Shown one piece after another: positions 1-7,212 of a stretch of DNA of 64,000 nt. The stretch comes from Aquibium pacificus. Its GTDB lineage: Bacteria > Pseudomonadota > Alphaproteobacteria > Rhizobiales > Rhizobiaceae. The stretch is from positions 738,807 to 802,806 of the forward strand of contig NZ_JBDPGJ010000004.1 of assembly GCF_040839445.1 (NCBI RefSeq). Reading direction: 5' to 3'. The notes under the pieces are model-generated. The model did no database searches, was not told where the DNA came from, and saw nothing but the letters and a program-made list of their open reading frames with translations. The position numbers were made by a program, and so were the translations under genes. The first letter of the stretch is position 1. Every line of letters begins with the position of its first letter.

Positions 1-122
1 CCAACATTTCGGCGCGGGACAGGATCACAACTGACTTGGTCGCGGCTGGATTCGGTATTTCCCTAGTTCCAAACGATTCCACCGCTCACCGTTTAGCAGG
101 ATGCGAGATTAGAGGATTTTGA
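1..122 (+). CDS. LysR-type regulator, C-terminal end (partial)
   Basis: Reading from base 3 gives about 39 in-frame codons ending in TGA at 120-122. The peptide contains DLVAAGFGISLVP, which resembles the strand-helix-strand near the end of LysR-type substrate-binding domains (typically LVAAGLGVALVP). The rest of the gene lies outside the window. The peptide ends only about 15 residues after this motif, shorter than in many LysR proteins, so the gene could also be cut at its 3' end. The assignment rests on this one short motif and is tentative. Confidence 0.35.
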   Translation, partial: NISARDRITTDLVAAGFGISLVPNDSTAHRLAGCEIRGF

Positions 123-226
123 AGACCAAAGGGTTGAGTGCTGAACCCCTCGCATGATGCGATAAGTGATTGAAAATATTACATTATTCAACATTGTGGT
201 GTTGACTCTGCATCCCCCCATGCTGT

Positions 227-535
227 ATGAGCGCAACCATGAGTAACGCGTTGTTCAACAGCTTGGAGTCGATCCCGCAGCGCCGGGCAACAGATGCGGT
301 CAGAAACGGCCGCATTACATCGGCTGGACATGCGACGGTGCATTCCGGCCAGCGCTTCATCGGCAAGAAGGAACTGAGGAATCTCGTTTCCATCTCACCG
401 CAGCATATCGACCGACTGGAGAAGGCAGGACAGTTCCCGACGCGGATTCGCCTCGGTCCCGGCCGTGTCGCGTGGCTACTGTCGGAAGTCACGGCGTGGA
501 TGGAAGCGAAGATCATGGAGAGCCGTCGTCAATGA
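227..535 (+). CDS. AlpA-family/excisionase-like DNA-binding protein
   Basis: The protein is 102 aa. From about residue 45 it reads FIGKKELRNLVSISPQHIDRLE, then FPTRIRLGPGRVAWLLSEVTAWM. This is the winged-helix MerR-like fold of AlpA/phage-type excisionases: a helix-turn-helix followed by the R-x-G-W/WxxxEVxxW signature. Such proteins activate or direct excision of integrated elements, which fits the integrase 0.6 kb downstream. A second ATG lies four codons in, so the start is uncertain. Its stop overlaps the next start (ATGA at 532-535), so the two genes are probably translationally coupled. Confidence 0.72.
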   Translation: MSATMSNALFNSLESIPQRRATDAVRNGRITSAGHATVHSGQRFIGKKELRNLVSISPQHIDRLEKAGQFPTRIRLGPGRVAWLLSEVTAWMEAKIMESRRQ

Positions 536-1191
536 CCGATTATCCGTTGCCGCCGATCACAGACGAAATGTGGCCCGCTGTGGCGCACCACGAGGCCGGG
601 CATGCCGTCGCCAAGATCGTTGGCGGACGGGTGCTGTTTGGCGAAGGTCACTTCACTAGCGTCGGCATTCGTCCAGGCGCGGGCGGTCTCCACACGGATC
701 GTGGCGGCAACTCACTTGATTTGTTGGGCTTCGTCGCAGGACCGGCATTCTTTAACCTTCACGGGCTTACCGCTCCGATCAAATTTCCCGACGACCGCTT
801 CCGCCTCCACCTTCGCACTTGCGCGGTGTGGGAAATAATTGACAGTCTTGCCGGACCGTTCGCCGAGGCGGCGTTCTTGGGCGATCGTGATCCATGGGTG
901 ATGTCAGCTTCGGCATTCGATCTTCGAGGCTGGGATTCCAGCGACTACAATATTGCAGAGAGTGCCTACGCATCTCTGCGGCACCTGACGCCGCGTCGAC
1001 CGCGTTGGGGAACCCTTTATTACCGCACCGCAGGACTCGTGCTTAACAACTGGACCGCGATCGAAGCCTTGGCCGTGCGGCTTTTGAACAAGCATGAACT
1101 CGAATTCGATGAGGTGCTGGAGATCGTCGCGCCTCACCTTTCGCCAACGTCGGCTGCTACGCTACCAGCGCGGCTTTCGCAGTCTGCTTAA
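532..1191 (+). CDS. HEAGH-motif putative metalloprotease, M41-like (hypothetical)
   Basis: The protein is 219 aa. Near its N-terminus (about residues 17-28) it has VAHHEAGHAVAKIV, an HExxH zinc-metalloprotease motif of the kind seen in FtsH peptidase domains (HEAGHA). No AAA ATPase domain and no membrane segment are present, so it is not FtsH. It resembles the stand-alone M41-like proteins found in phages and islands. A third metal ligand cannot be placed with confidence. I chose the ATG at 532 because it overlaps the alpA stop as ATGA; longer in-frame starts only read back into alpA. Its 3' end overlaps the end of the convergent integrase gene by about 35 bp. The function is unknown. Confidence 0.68.
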   Translation: MTDYPLPPITDEMWPAVAHHEAGHAVAKIVGGRVLFGEGHFTSVGIRPGAGGLHTDRGGNSLDLLGFVAGPAFFNLHGLTAPIKFPDDRFRLHLRTCAVWEIIDSLAGPFAEAAFLGDRDPWVMSASAFDLRGWDSSDYNIAESAYASLRHLTPRRPRWGTLYYRTAGLVLNNWTAIEALAVRLLNKHELEFDEVLEIVAPHLSPTSAATLPARLSQSA

Positions 1192-2398
1192 CCAGCCCGG
1201 CGACGTGATCGCACCACAACTGCGCAGCCTCCCGCTTCTCCGGTAAGTACTGAAAGCGGTTGTAAATCTTCGACACCGCCGACATAGACGCCGCTTTGTG
1301 GTTCAGGATGTGCTCAATCACATGCGGCAACACCTGCCGTCTTCCCAGATTGGTCGCGAGCGTCCGGCGAAGATCGTGCTGGGTCCAGTTCTCCAGCGGC
1401 TTGCCGTCGATAAGCGCCTTTCTGTCCAAGCTCAACTTGCTCCTCGAATAGCCTGAGAAGTGACTTTCCTCATTGCCGCGTGCCGGGAAAACGAACTTTT
1501 CGTTCAGTCGCGGAACGCTCCGCAGTATTTCCAGCGCAAGCGTCGAAAGCGGGATGATCGTCGGTTCGTCATTTTTAGTGCGGTCGCCGGGTATCTCCCA
1601 ATTCCCGGCGTCAAGATTGAGTTCATTCCAGCGCATGGCGGCTACCTCCGTGCGCCGCTGGCCTGTCAGCATGAGCAGCTTCACGATGTAGCCATACGGG
1701 TAGCCGATCGCATCGCAGCCCTGCCAAATGGCCGCTAGTTCGGCGTCGGTGACGACACGTTCCCGCGACGGGTCTTCGGTGGGCTTATCCATCCCCTCGC
1801 ACGGCGACACGGCTATCAGGCGGCGAGGTGGCTTCCGACACCAATCGAAAAACGCCTTCATCCTTTTCAGGGCATTGTTCGCGGCCTGCGGTCCACGCTT
1901 GGCCGTGACCTTCTTCAAGATGCTGGCGATGTCAGCGTCGGTAACGTGGTGTATTGAGCGGGTGCCGCACGACTGAACCAGACTGGCCTTGTCGTGGGCG
2001 AGATCGGTCTTGATGTTCTTCCACGACGCTTTCAGCGGCCCAGTCTTTTCGAAATTCGGCCCCTTGCATTCGTCTTCGATGTATTGGGTCACAAGCCCGT
2101 CAACCCGATCGGCGAGCTTTTGCCTCTCCTTCTTCTTCACAGCCTGCGGGTCGATCCCGGCCGCGATCTTGCCGCGCGCCACTTCCGCCTTGCCGCGAGC
2201 GATCGCCAACGAAATGTCGGGATAGTGGCCGATCGTCAACCGCAGGGAACGCCCCTCAAACCGGTATTTCAGGACGTAGGATTTGACGCCGTTCGTGGTC
2301 ACGCGGACCCAGAGCCCGCTTACCTTGCCGTCTTTCAGATCGTAGCGTTCCGCCCTCGGCTTGGCGTTCTTAAGCTCCAGTTCCGACAACACTGCCAT
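1157..2398 (-). CDS. Tyrosine-type site-specific integrase (DUF4102 N-terminus)
   Basis: The protein is about 413 aa. The N-terminal region (ELELKNAKPRAERYDLKDGKVSGLWVRV) is the DUF4102 arm-binding domain of P4-like island integrases, followed by a core-binding SAM-like domain. The catalytic domain shows Arg in GQRRTEV, HDLRRT for the HxxR box, a later His in LNHKAAS, and the nucleophile Tyr in KIYNRF. I prefer the MAVLSELE start at 2398, eight codons inside the longest frame, because it is where homologous N-termini begin. The gene ends about 150 bp from the tRNA-Gly fragment, which is its likely attachment site. Confidence 0.93.
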   Translation of the reverse strand: MAVLSELELKNAKPRAERYDLKDGKVSGLWVRVTTNGVKSYVLKYRFEGRSLRLTIGHYPDISLAIARGKAEVARGKIAAGIDPQAVKKKERQKLADRVDGLVTQYIEDECKGPNFEKTGPLKASWKNIKTDLAHDKASLVQSCGTRSIHHVTDADIASILKKVTAKRGPQAANNALKRMKAFFDWCRKPPRRLIAVSPCEGMDKPTEDPSRERVVTDAELAAIWQGCDAIGYPYGYIVKLLMLTGQRRTEVAAMRWNELNLDAGNWEIPGDRTKNDEPTIIPLSTLALEILRSVPRLNEKFVFPARGNEESHFSGYSRSKLSLDRKALIDGKPLENWTQHDLRRTLATNLGRRQVLPHVIEHILNHKAASMSAVSKIYNRFQYLPEKREAAQLWCDHVAGLVKQTAKAALVA

Positions 2399-2553
2399 AC
2401 TCGCCTCTCCCTCTGGGGCCACACCGGGGCCACATCTAATGTGGTGCTGGCATGTTCATACATGAGGAGAGTAGAACACTCAAACCTCTGCAAAACAAGG
2501 CTTTGGGCTGTGACCGGGTGCGGCCATGAGAACATATGAGAAGTATGGTTACG

Positions 2554-2601
2554 ACCTTGCCAAGGTTGGGGTCGAGGGTTCGAATCCCTTCGCCCGCTCC
2601 A
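2554..2601 (+). other. tRNA-Gly(GCC) 3' fragment, probable att site
   Basis: The sequence covers the anticodon stem-loop (CCTTGCCAAGG, anticodon GCC at 2559-2561), the variable region, the T arm with GGTTCGAATCC, the 3' acceptor strand CGCCCGC at 2591-2597, the discriminator base and an encoded CCA ending at 2601. The expected 5' acceptor strand (GCGGGCG) and D arm are absent upstream, so this is not a functional tRNA gene. Such duplicates form when an island integrates into the 3' end of a tRNA gene. I infer that this is one attachment-site repeat of the element on its left. Confidence 0.8.
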
Positions 2602-2806
2602 AATTTCTTTATAGTTCAGTGGCTTGGGGCTCGGTTCATCCGGGCCTTTTTGCCGTCTGGACGCTCGGCTACGCGCGCAGGCCGATATAGCGCATCGATC
2701 CGCGCGCGATAGGCCGCGACGGTCTCGGCCGATGGCCGAAACCGCCTGATATGAGGTGCCGCGGAGCTCGCGAGACGAATCCCGCCACTTCTGCCCGTGA
2801 AACGCG

Positions 2807-3847
2807 CTACAGTTCTCCCCGGACGATCGCCGCGCCGTCGGCCATGGCTTTCATCTTGCCGAAGGCGACTTCGCGCGGCAGGTATTTGAGACCGCAGTCT
2901 GGCGCGATCACCACGCGCGCGGCATCGACGTGCGGCAGTGCACGGCGGATGCGCTCGGCGACCTTTTCCGGAGTCTCGATCTCGTTTGTGGACAGGTCCA
3001 GCACGCCGAGGATGATCTTCTTGTCGGGAAGCGTCTCCAGAACCGAGGTGTCGAGGTTCGACTGCGCCGTCTCGATCGACACCGCCTTGCAGGAGCACCC
3101 CGAAAGCTCCGGCAGGAAGGAATAGCCTTCCGGACGCGCATGGATGATCGCGGCGTAGCCGAAGCAGATGTGCACGGCGGTCTCGCCCTCGATGCCTTCG
3201 AGCGCCCGGTTCAGGGCATCGAGACCGTACTTCCTGGCCGGCTCCGGCCGGGCCTGCATGTAGGGCTCGTCGATCTGCACGATGTCGGCGCCAGCCGCGA
3301 AGAGGTCGCGGATCTCTTCGTTGACGGCAGCGGCATAGTCCATCGCCATCTCGGCCGGGTCGGAATAGAAGTCGTTCTGCGCCTGCTGCGACATTGTGAA
3401 GGGGCCGGGCACGGTGATCTTGATCGTGCGGTCGGTGTTGGCCCTGAGGAACTTCACGTCCTCGACCTCGACCGCGTGCATGCGCCTGATCTTGCCGACG
3501 ACCCGCGGAACCGGGTTTGGATGACCCGAGCGGTCGAGCGCCGAACCAGGGTTGTCGATGTCCACACCCTCGAGCGCGGTGGCGAAGCGGTTGGAATAGC
3601 TCTCGCGGCGCATTTCGCCGTCGGTGATGATGTCGAGACCGGCCATTTCCTGGTCGCGGATGGCCAGGCGGGTGGCGTCGTTCTGCGCCTCTTCCAGATG
3701 TTCCGGCGCGACTCGCCAGAGTTCCTTCGCCCGGACCCGGGGCGGGAACCGACCCGCAAGCTTCGCGCGATCGATCAGCCATTCGGGCTGGGCGTATGAA
3801 CCGACGAGAGAGGTCGGCAAAAGCGGCAGTGCGTTGGGCAAGTACAT
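2807..3847 (-). CDS. Core-MetE-like methyltransferase (cobalamin-independent methionine synthase family)
   Basis: The protein is 346 aa, corresponding to only the C-terminal catalytic barrel of MetE. It begins LPTSLVGSYAQPEWL, has GLDIITDGEMRRESY and VQIDEPYMQ, and keeps the expected zinc ligands: H-x-C in VHICFGY and a late Cys in IAPDCGLKY. Canonical MetE is about 760 aa with a duplicated N-terminal barrel and uses methyl-tetrahydropteroyl-polyglutamate. Short core forms use various or unknown methyl donors. It lies 140 bp downstream of ligA on the same strand, so here it may handle methyl groups from methoxylated aromatics. That role is inference. Confidence 0.84.
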   Translation of the reverse strand: MYLPNALPLLPTSLVGSYAQPEWLIDRAKLAGRFPPRVRAKELWRVAPEHLEEAQNDATRLAIRDQEMAGLDIITDGEMRRESYSNRFATALEGVDIDNPGSALDRSGHPNPVPRVVGKIRRMHAVEVEDVKFLRANTDRTIKITVPGPFTMSQQAQNDFYSDPAEMAMDYAAAVNEEIRDLFAAGADIVQIDEPYMQARPEPARKYGLDALNRALEGIEGETAVHICFGYAAIIHARPEGYSFLPELSGCSCKAVSIETAQSNLDTSVLETLPDKKIILGVLDLSTNEIETPEKVAERIRRALPHVDAARVVIAPDCGLKYLPREVAFGKMKAMADGAAIVRGEL

Positions 3848-3866
3848 GTCCTCCAGTCAAAGAATC

Positions 3867-3891
3867 CGGCGGCGCCCCCCGCGCCGCCGGC
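3867..3891. other. GC-rich intergenic hairpin between ligA and the MetE-like gene
   Basis: A perfect 10-bp inverted repeat (CCGGCGGCGC with its complement) flanks a five-C loop. It has no T-run on either side, so it is not a standard intrinsic terminator. It could attenuate readthrough or stabilise an mRNA end. Confidence 0.3.
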
Positions 3892-3987
3892 CGAGTCTAC
3901 GCGCGGAAGAGATGCTTCGCTACGCCCGCAGCCTCGAAAATGTGGTCTCGGTTCGCCTAGAGCACGCTCTTCAGCTTCCCGCGCGGT

Positions 3988-4353
3988 TCAGGTCTCCACG
4001 GACGGATAGTCCCGACCGTTCCAGTGCTGAAGGCGCTGGGCGAAATGTCGCTGGAACGCCAGCGGCCCGTTCTCCTTCATGTACGGCTCGTCGTAGATGC
4101 CGATGAACAGCGTGAGATTGAGGAAGAAGTGCGCTCCCATCTCGAACAGCGCGACGAAATCGTGCTCCTCCAGTGCCTTGCGTTCCGCATCGGTAAAGCC
4201 GTGAACGGTGGACGCTTCCACGTCGTTCAGGCGGGGTCCGATCGACTGCTCCCAGGTGGCGACGAAATTCTTCGGATCCTCGGCATAGCGCTTGAGGAAT
4301 TCCGGGTTGCGATCGACCTGGAAGAGGAACTTGTTGACGTAGTATTTGCTCAT
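3988..4353 (-). CDS. ligA: Protocatechuate 4,5-dioxygenase alpha subunit
   Basis: This 121-aa protein matches the small helical LigA subunit that caps the active site of class III extradiol dioxygenases. It begins MSKYYVNKFLFQVDRNPEFL and contains GFTDAERKALEEHDFVALFEMGAHFFL, typical of the LigA fold. With LigB it would open protocatechuate between carbons 4 and 5 to 4-carboxy-2-hydroxymuconate semialdehyde. The start at 4353 overlaps the ligB stop as ATGA, giving tight coupling and the gene order ligB-ligA. A longer frame through ligB exists but is a shadow. A related substrate such as gallate or 3-O-methylgallate cannot be excluded. Confidence 0.9.
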   Translation of the reverse strand: MSKYYVNKFLFQVDRNPEFLKRYAEDPKNFVATWEQSIGPRLNDVEASTVHGFTDAERKALEEHDFVALFEMGAHFFLNLTLFIGIYDEPYMKENGPLAFQRHFAQRLQHWNGRDYPSVET

Positions 4354-5222
4354 GCCGTGAGCTCCAGGGGCTGCTTCTTCGGATACCAGGTGATGTAGGC
4401 TTCCATCGTGTGGAACAGGTCCAGATTGTCGACGTAGTCGGCCTTCTCCGGTCCGGCGATGCCCAGCATCAGGATGAAGTTGAGGAAGCCGTGGGTGGCG
4501 TTGCCGCTCTTGGACATGCTCTCGTGGGTGACGTTGGCCAGTATGGCATCCACGTCGCCGGCGCGCAGCCATTCGATCGCCTGCCGGTCGAAGACGGGAT
4601 CCGGCCCAGTCTCCATGAACTGCCGCGGCCCGCCGAGTTCCAGCGACAGGTGCCCGGTTCCGATCGCGGCGATGCGCTTGTCGGACGGGAAGTCGTCGAT
4701 GGCCTTCCGGATCGCGCGTCCAAGGTCGTAAAACCGTTTGGGCGACGGAAGCGGCGGAGCGAAGATGTTGGTGTAGATCGGCACGACCGGCAGGTCGTTG
4801 TCCGGCCGCACGGTGATGATCGGACAGATGATCGAATGGTCGATCTTCAGTTCGTTTGAGAAAGCGAGGTCGAATCCCTGGTCGAGGAGGCTCTGATGTA
4901 TGAAGCGCGACATCGCCATGTCGCCTTCGAGAACGTATTTCGGAATGCCGAACTCGCGCTCCTCGTTCCAGAAGGTCGCATCGTACCTGTCGGCCTTGCC
5001 GATCAGGAACTGCGGGCAGTTGTCGAGGAAGATCTGGTGGAAATGGTCGGAGCCGACCATCACCAGGATGTCCGGCCGGGTCCGGGCGAGCGTCTCGCGA
5101 TAGGACTCGACCTTGCGCTTCCATTCCGGCGCCTGCGGCATTTGCTGCTCGGGCGGCATGGTGGTCGCCTTGAGATAGAAGGGGTGATGGGTCGAAGCCA
5201 GAGTTGCAACAAGTTCAGCCAA
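4350..5222 (-). CDS. ligB: Protocatechuate 4,5-dioxygenase beta subunit (class III extradiol)
   Basis: The protein is about 290 aa of the LigB family, the catalytic Fe(II) subunit. The N-terminal LAELVATLASTHHPF carries the His pair typical of LigB iron ligands, and VMVGSDHFHQIFLDN, IGTGHLSLELGG and NATHGFLNFI follow as family motifs. I favour a TTG start at 5222: it is preceded by GAAGGA with 7-nt spacing, and the peptide then begins where LigB proteins usually do. An in-frame ATG at 5270 would add 16 atypical residues. The gene overlaps ligA and lies downstream of the IclR gene on the same strand. Confidence 0.9.
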   Translation of the reverse strand: MAELVATLASTHHPFYLKATTMPPEQQMPQAPEWKRKVESYRETLARTRPDILVMVGSDHFHQIFLDNCPQFLIGKADRYDATFWNEEREFGIPKYVLEGDMAMSRFIHQSLLDQGFDLAFSNELKIDHSIICPIITVRPDNDLPVVPIYTNIFAPPLPSPKRFYDLGRAIRKAIDDFPSDKRIAAIGTGHLSLELGGPRQFMETGPDPVFDRQAIEWLRAGDVDAILANVTHESMSKSGNATHGFLNFILMLGIAGPEKADYVDNLDLFHTMEAYITWYPKKQPLELTA

Positions 5223-5345
5223 AACGGTATCCTTCGTCTTCTTTCCTCGCTCCGAATTCCGGAGTCTCACGTCGCCACATCTTGGCCTGCCGTCCGACCT
5301 GCGGCACGGCCGCGCCTCGTCTGGCAGACGCTGCTTCCATGTCGA

Positions 5346-6191
5346 TCAGTCCCCCATGACGGACAAGAGGATCGGATAGCGCTGGATCATATGGCCGATG
5401 CGCGAAGCGATGGTCCGCAGCATCGGAAGGCGTTCGGCCACGAGCAGCTCCGGTGTCACCATCCCGGTGTAGCCCGAACTGTTGAGTGCGGCGACGGTGC
5501 GCCCGTCTGGCCCGCGGATCGGCACGGCAAGCGCGGTGATGCCGTAGTCGAGCTGATCGACCGTCGTGGCGTAGCCCGCATCGCGCACGGCTAGGATCTC
5601 GCGGTGGAGTTCAGCCGGATCGGTGATCGTCCGGGAGGTCAGTTCCTGCGGGCGCACCCGGTCGAAATAGGCTTCGAACGCGGCATTCGGCAGTCCGGCG
5701 AGCAGCACCCGCCCAAGAGAGGTCGCATAGGCCGGGTAGCGCGCGCCGATCACCGCCGCGGCGCGCCGCGCGCGCTGCACCGAATTGTGCGCGATGTAGA
5801 TAACGTCCTCGCCTTCCAGCGTCGCGACGGACGACGCGTCGCCGAACTGCCGCACGATGTCGCGCAGGTCGGGCTGCAAGACCTCGTCGATGCGCGACGC
5901 GAAGTAGAAAGTCGATCCGAGTGTCATCACCTTCGGGCGAAGGTGGAACCGGCGGTTGTTCTGGCCGACGTAGCCAAGTGCCTGTAGCGTGATCAGGGAG
6001 CGCCGCGCCGCCGCGGGCGAGAGGCCGACGCGCCTCGCCACTTCGCTCAACGTCATCTCGGGATGAGCGGCATCGAAGCTTTCGAGGATGGCTATCCCCT
6101 TTGCGAGGGCCTCGACGAACTCCGCCGGGCGTTCCGCGCCGGCGGTGCGGTCTTCGGCAGTCGCCATGACGATGTCGCTTTGGCCCGTCAT
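5346..6191 (-). CDS. IclR-family transcriptional regulator
   Basis: The protein is up to 281 aa. The N-terminal winged helix-turn-helix reads LAKGIAILESFDAAHPEMTLSEVARRVGLSPAAARRSL; the C-terminal effector domain contains the family pattern YATSLGRVLLA and, later, RDAGYATTVDQLDYGITALAVPI. It belongs to the PcaR/PobR-like group that senses aromatic acids or their ring-cleavage products. It is the first gene of the minus-strand ligB-ligA cluster and faces the CoA-transferase/TRAP operon, so it probably controls both. A second ATG eight codons in (6167) is an alternative start. Confidence 0.88.
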   Translation of the reverse strand: MTGQSDIVMATAEDRTAGAERPAEFVEALAKGIAILESFDAAHPEMTLSEVARRVGLSPAAARRSLITLQALGYVGQNNRRFHLRPKVMTLGSTFYFASRIDEVLQPDLRDIVRQFGDASSVATLEGEDVIYIAHNSVQRARRAAAVIGARYPAYATSLGRVLLAGLPNAAFEAYFDRVRPQELTSRTITDPAELHREILAVRDAGYATTVDQLDYGITALAVPIRGPDGRTVAALNSSGYTGMVTPELLVAERLPMLRTIASRIGHMIQRYPILLSVMGD

Positions 6192-6356
6192 CGGCGCGCC
6201 GAGCGAACAATCGACCAGGGAAGCGTCGGGCAGACTGCGACGGGACCCTCAATGTCTGAACAGCGCATCATGCACTCCTCCCGATCGGGACCTAGCCTCA
6301 CGTTTCACCTTGACGCTACGGTAAATCGCCTCTAGCTTTCCGGCAAGAGAAAAATA

Positions 6357-6371
6357 TTTCGCTATGCGAAA
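6357..6371. promoter_or_regulatory. Candidate IclR-type operator (TTTCGC-TAT-GCGAAA)
   Basis: A perfect 6-bp inverted repeat with a 3-bp spacer, TTTCGCTATGCGAAA, sits 15 bp before the ATG of the citryl-CoA-lyase-like gene in the divergent intergenic region. The size and the TTCG/CGAA arms are typical of IclR-family operators. The IclR gene 170 bp away is the obvious candidate ligand. Confidence 0.45.
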
Positions 6372-6386
6372 ACAATCGAGAGCCTG

Positions 6387-7202
6387 ATGCGGATAGGAAA
6401 ACAGGACGGCGCCTTCACGGCCATCGCGACCTCCGACGCGCATTCCATCACCGTGCGTGGGCATGATCTGTGTGCCGACCTGATCGGCAAGACTGACTTC
6501 ACCGACTATTTCTGGCTGCTGGTCATCGGCGAACGGCCGACTGAAACGCAGCGCGCCGTCACCAATGCCTGCCTGGTCGCGATCGCCGAGCACGGGCTGG
6601 TTCCGAGCGTCCAGGCGTCGCGTATGACGCTCGCCGCCGCACCCGAGGCCTGGCAGGGCGCCATGGCGGCGGGCCTGCTCGGCATGGGAAGCGTGGTGGC
6701 GGGAAGTTCCGAAATCGCCGGCCGCTACATCGTCGAGGTGCTGGAGGACAGCCGCAAGTCCGGCTCCGACCTGAAGGCTGCCGCGCGCAAGAGCCTGGAG
6801 GGACTGAAGGCGTCGCGTGCGAAAGTGCCGGGGCTCGGGCATCCGCAGCACAACACCGGCGATCCGCGCGCCAACGTGCTCCTCGCCTTCGCCGACGAGC
6901 GTGGCGTCTCGGGCGACCACGTCGCCTGCCTGCGTGCCATCGCCGGGGAAGCGCCCGGGATCATGAACCGGCCGCTGCCCATCAATGTTTCGGGCGCCAT
7001 TCCGGCCCTGATGCTCGATGCTGGCTGGCCGATCGAGGCGATGAAGGGCATCCCGCTTCTGGCCCGAGCGGCGGGGCTCGTGGCGCATCTCTACGAGGAA
7101 TCGCAGCGTTCGATCGGGTTCATCATGTCCCACAAGGCGGATCTGGCGATCGGCTACGACGGGCCCGCCGCCGGGCAGGACGCCGGGCGGAAGAGCGCGT
7201 GA
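6387..7202 (+). CDS. Citrate synthase-fold protein, citryl-CoA lyase-like
   Basis: The protein is 271 aa, clearly shorter than citrate synthase (about 430 aa). It has the small citrate-synthase-fold signatures: an internal KVPGLGHPQH loop with His for substrate binding, DPRANVLL, and AARAAGLVAHLYEE near the end. Stand-alone proteins of this size are annotated as citryl-CoA lyases, which split 3-hydroxy-3-carboxyacyl-CoA thioesters. It is followed after 10 bp by a CoA-transferase gene, so the pair could activate and then cleave a tricarboxylic ring-cleavage product. The precise substrate is unknown; a retro-aldol on a CoA ester derived from protocatechuate is inference. Confidence 0.8.
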   Translation: MRIGKQDGAFTAIATSDAHSITVRGHDLCADLIGKTDFTDYFWLLVIGERPTETQRAVTNACLVAIAEHGLVPSVQASRMTLAAAPEAWQGAMAAGLLGMGSVVAGSSEIAGRYIVEVLEDSRKSGSDLKAAARKSLEGLKASRAKVPGLGHPQHNTGDPRANVLLAFADERGVSGDHVACLRAIAGEAPGIMNRPLPINVSGAIPALMLDAGWPIEAMKGIPLLARAAGLVAHLYEESQRSIGFIMSHKADLAIGYDGPAAGQDAGRKSA

Positions 7203-7212
7203 GGACGCCGCG

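Larger units (their letters stand above)
1..2601. mobile_element. Right end of a tRNA-Gly-integrated genomic island
   Basis: This segment runs from the window start to a 3' fragment of a tRNA-Gly gene. It holds an AlpA-type regulator, a HEAGH-motif protein and a tyrosine integrase pointing away from the fragment. A partial tRNA 3' end without its 5' half is the usual scar of site-specific integration: the element rebuilds the tRNA at one end and leaves the duplicated 3' end at the other. The intact tRNA-Gly and the left border should therefore lie to the left, outside the window. Whether the LysR-like tail at the start belongs to the element is unknown. Confidence 0.6.

Noticed and set aside
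2515..2601. Complete tRNA-Gly gene
   Set aside because: The 5' acceptor strand and D arm are missing upstream of the anticodon arm, so it is only a 3' fragment.
2616..2805. Minus-strand peptide RRFRPSAETVAAYRARIDALYR, resembling a sugar-kinase C-terminus
   Set aside because: Too short and without any catalytic motif; the remaining frame is antisense-like noise across the MetE-like gene.
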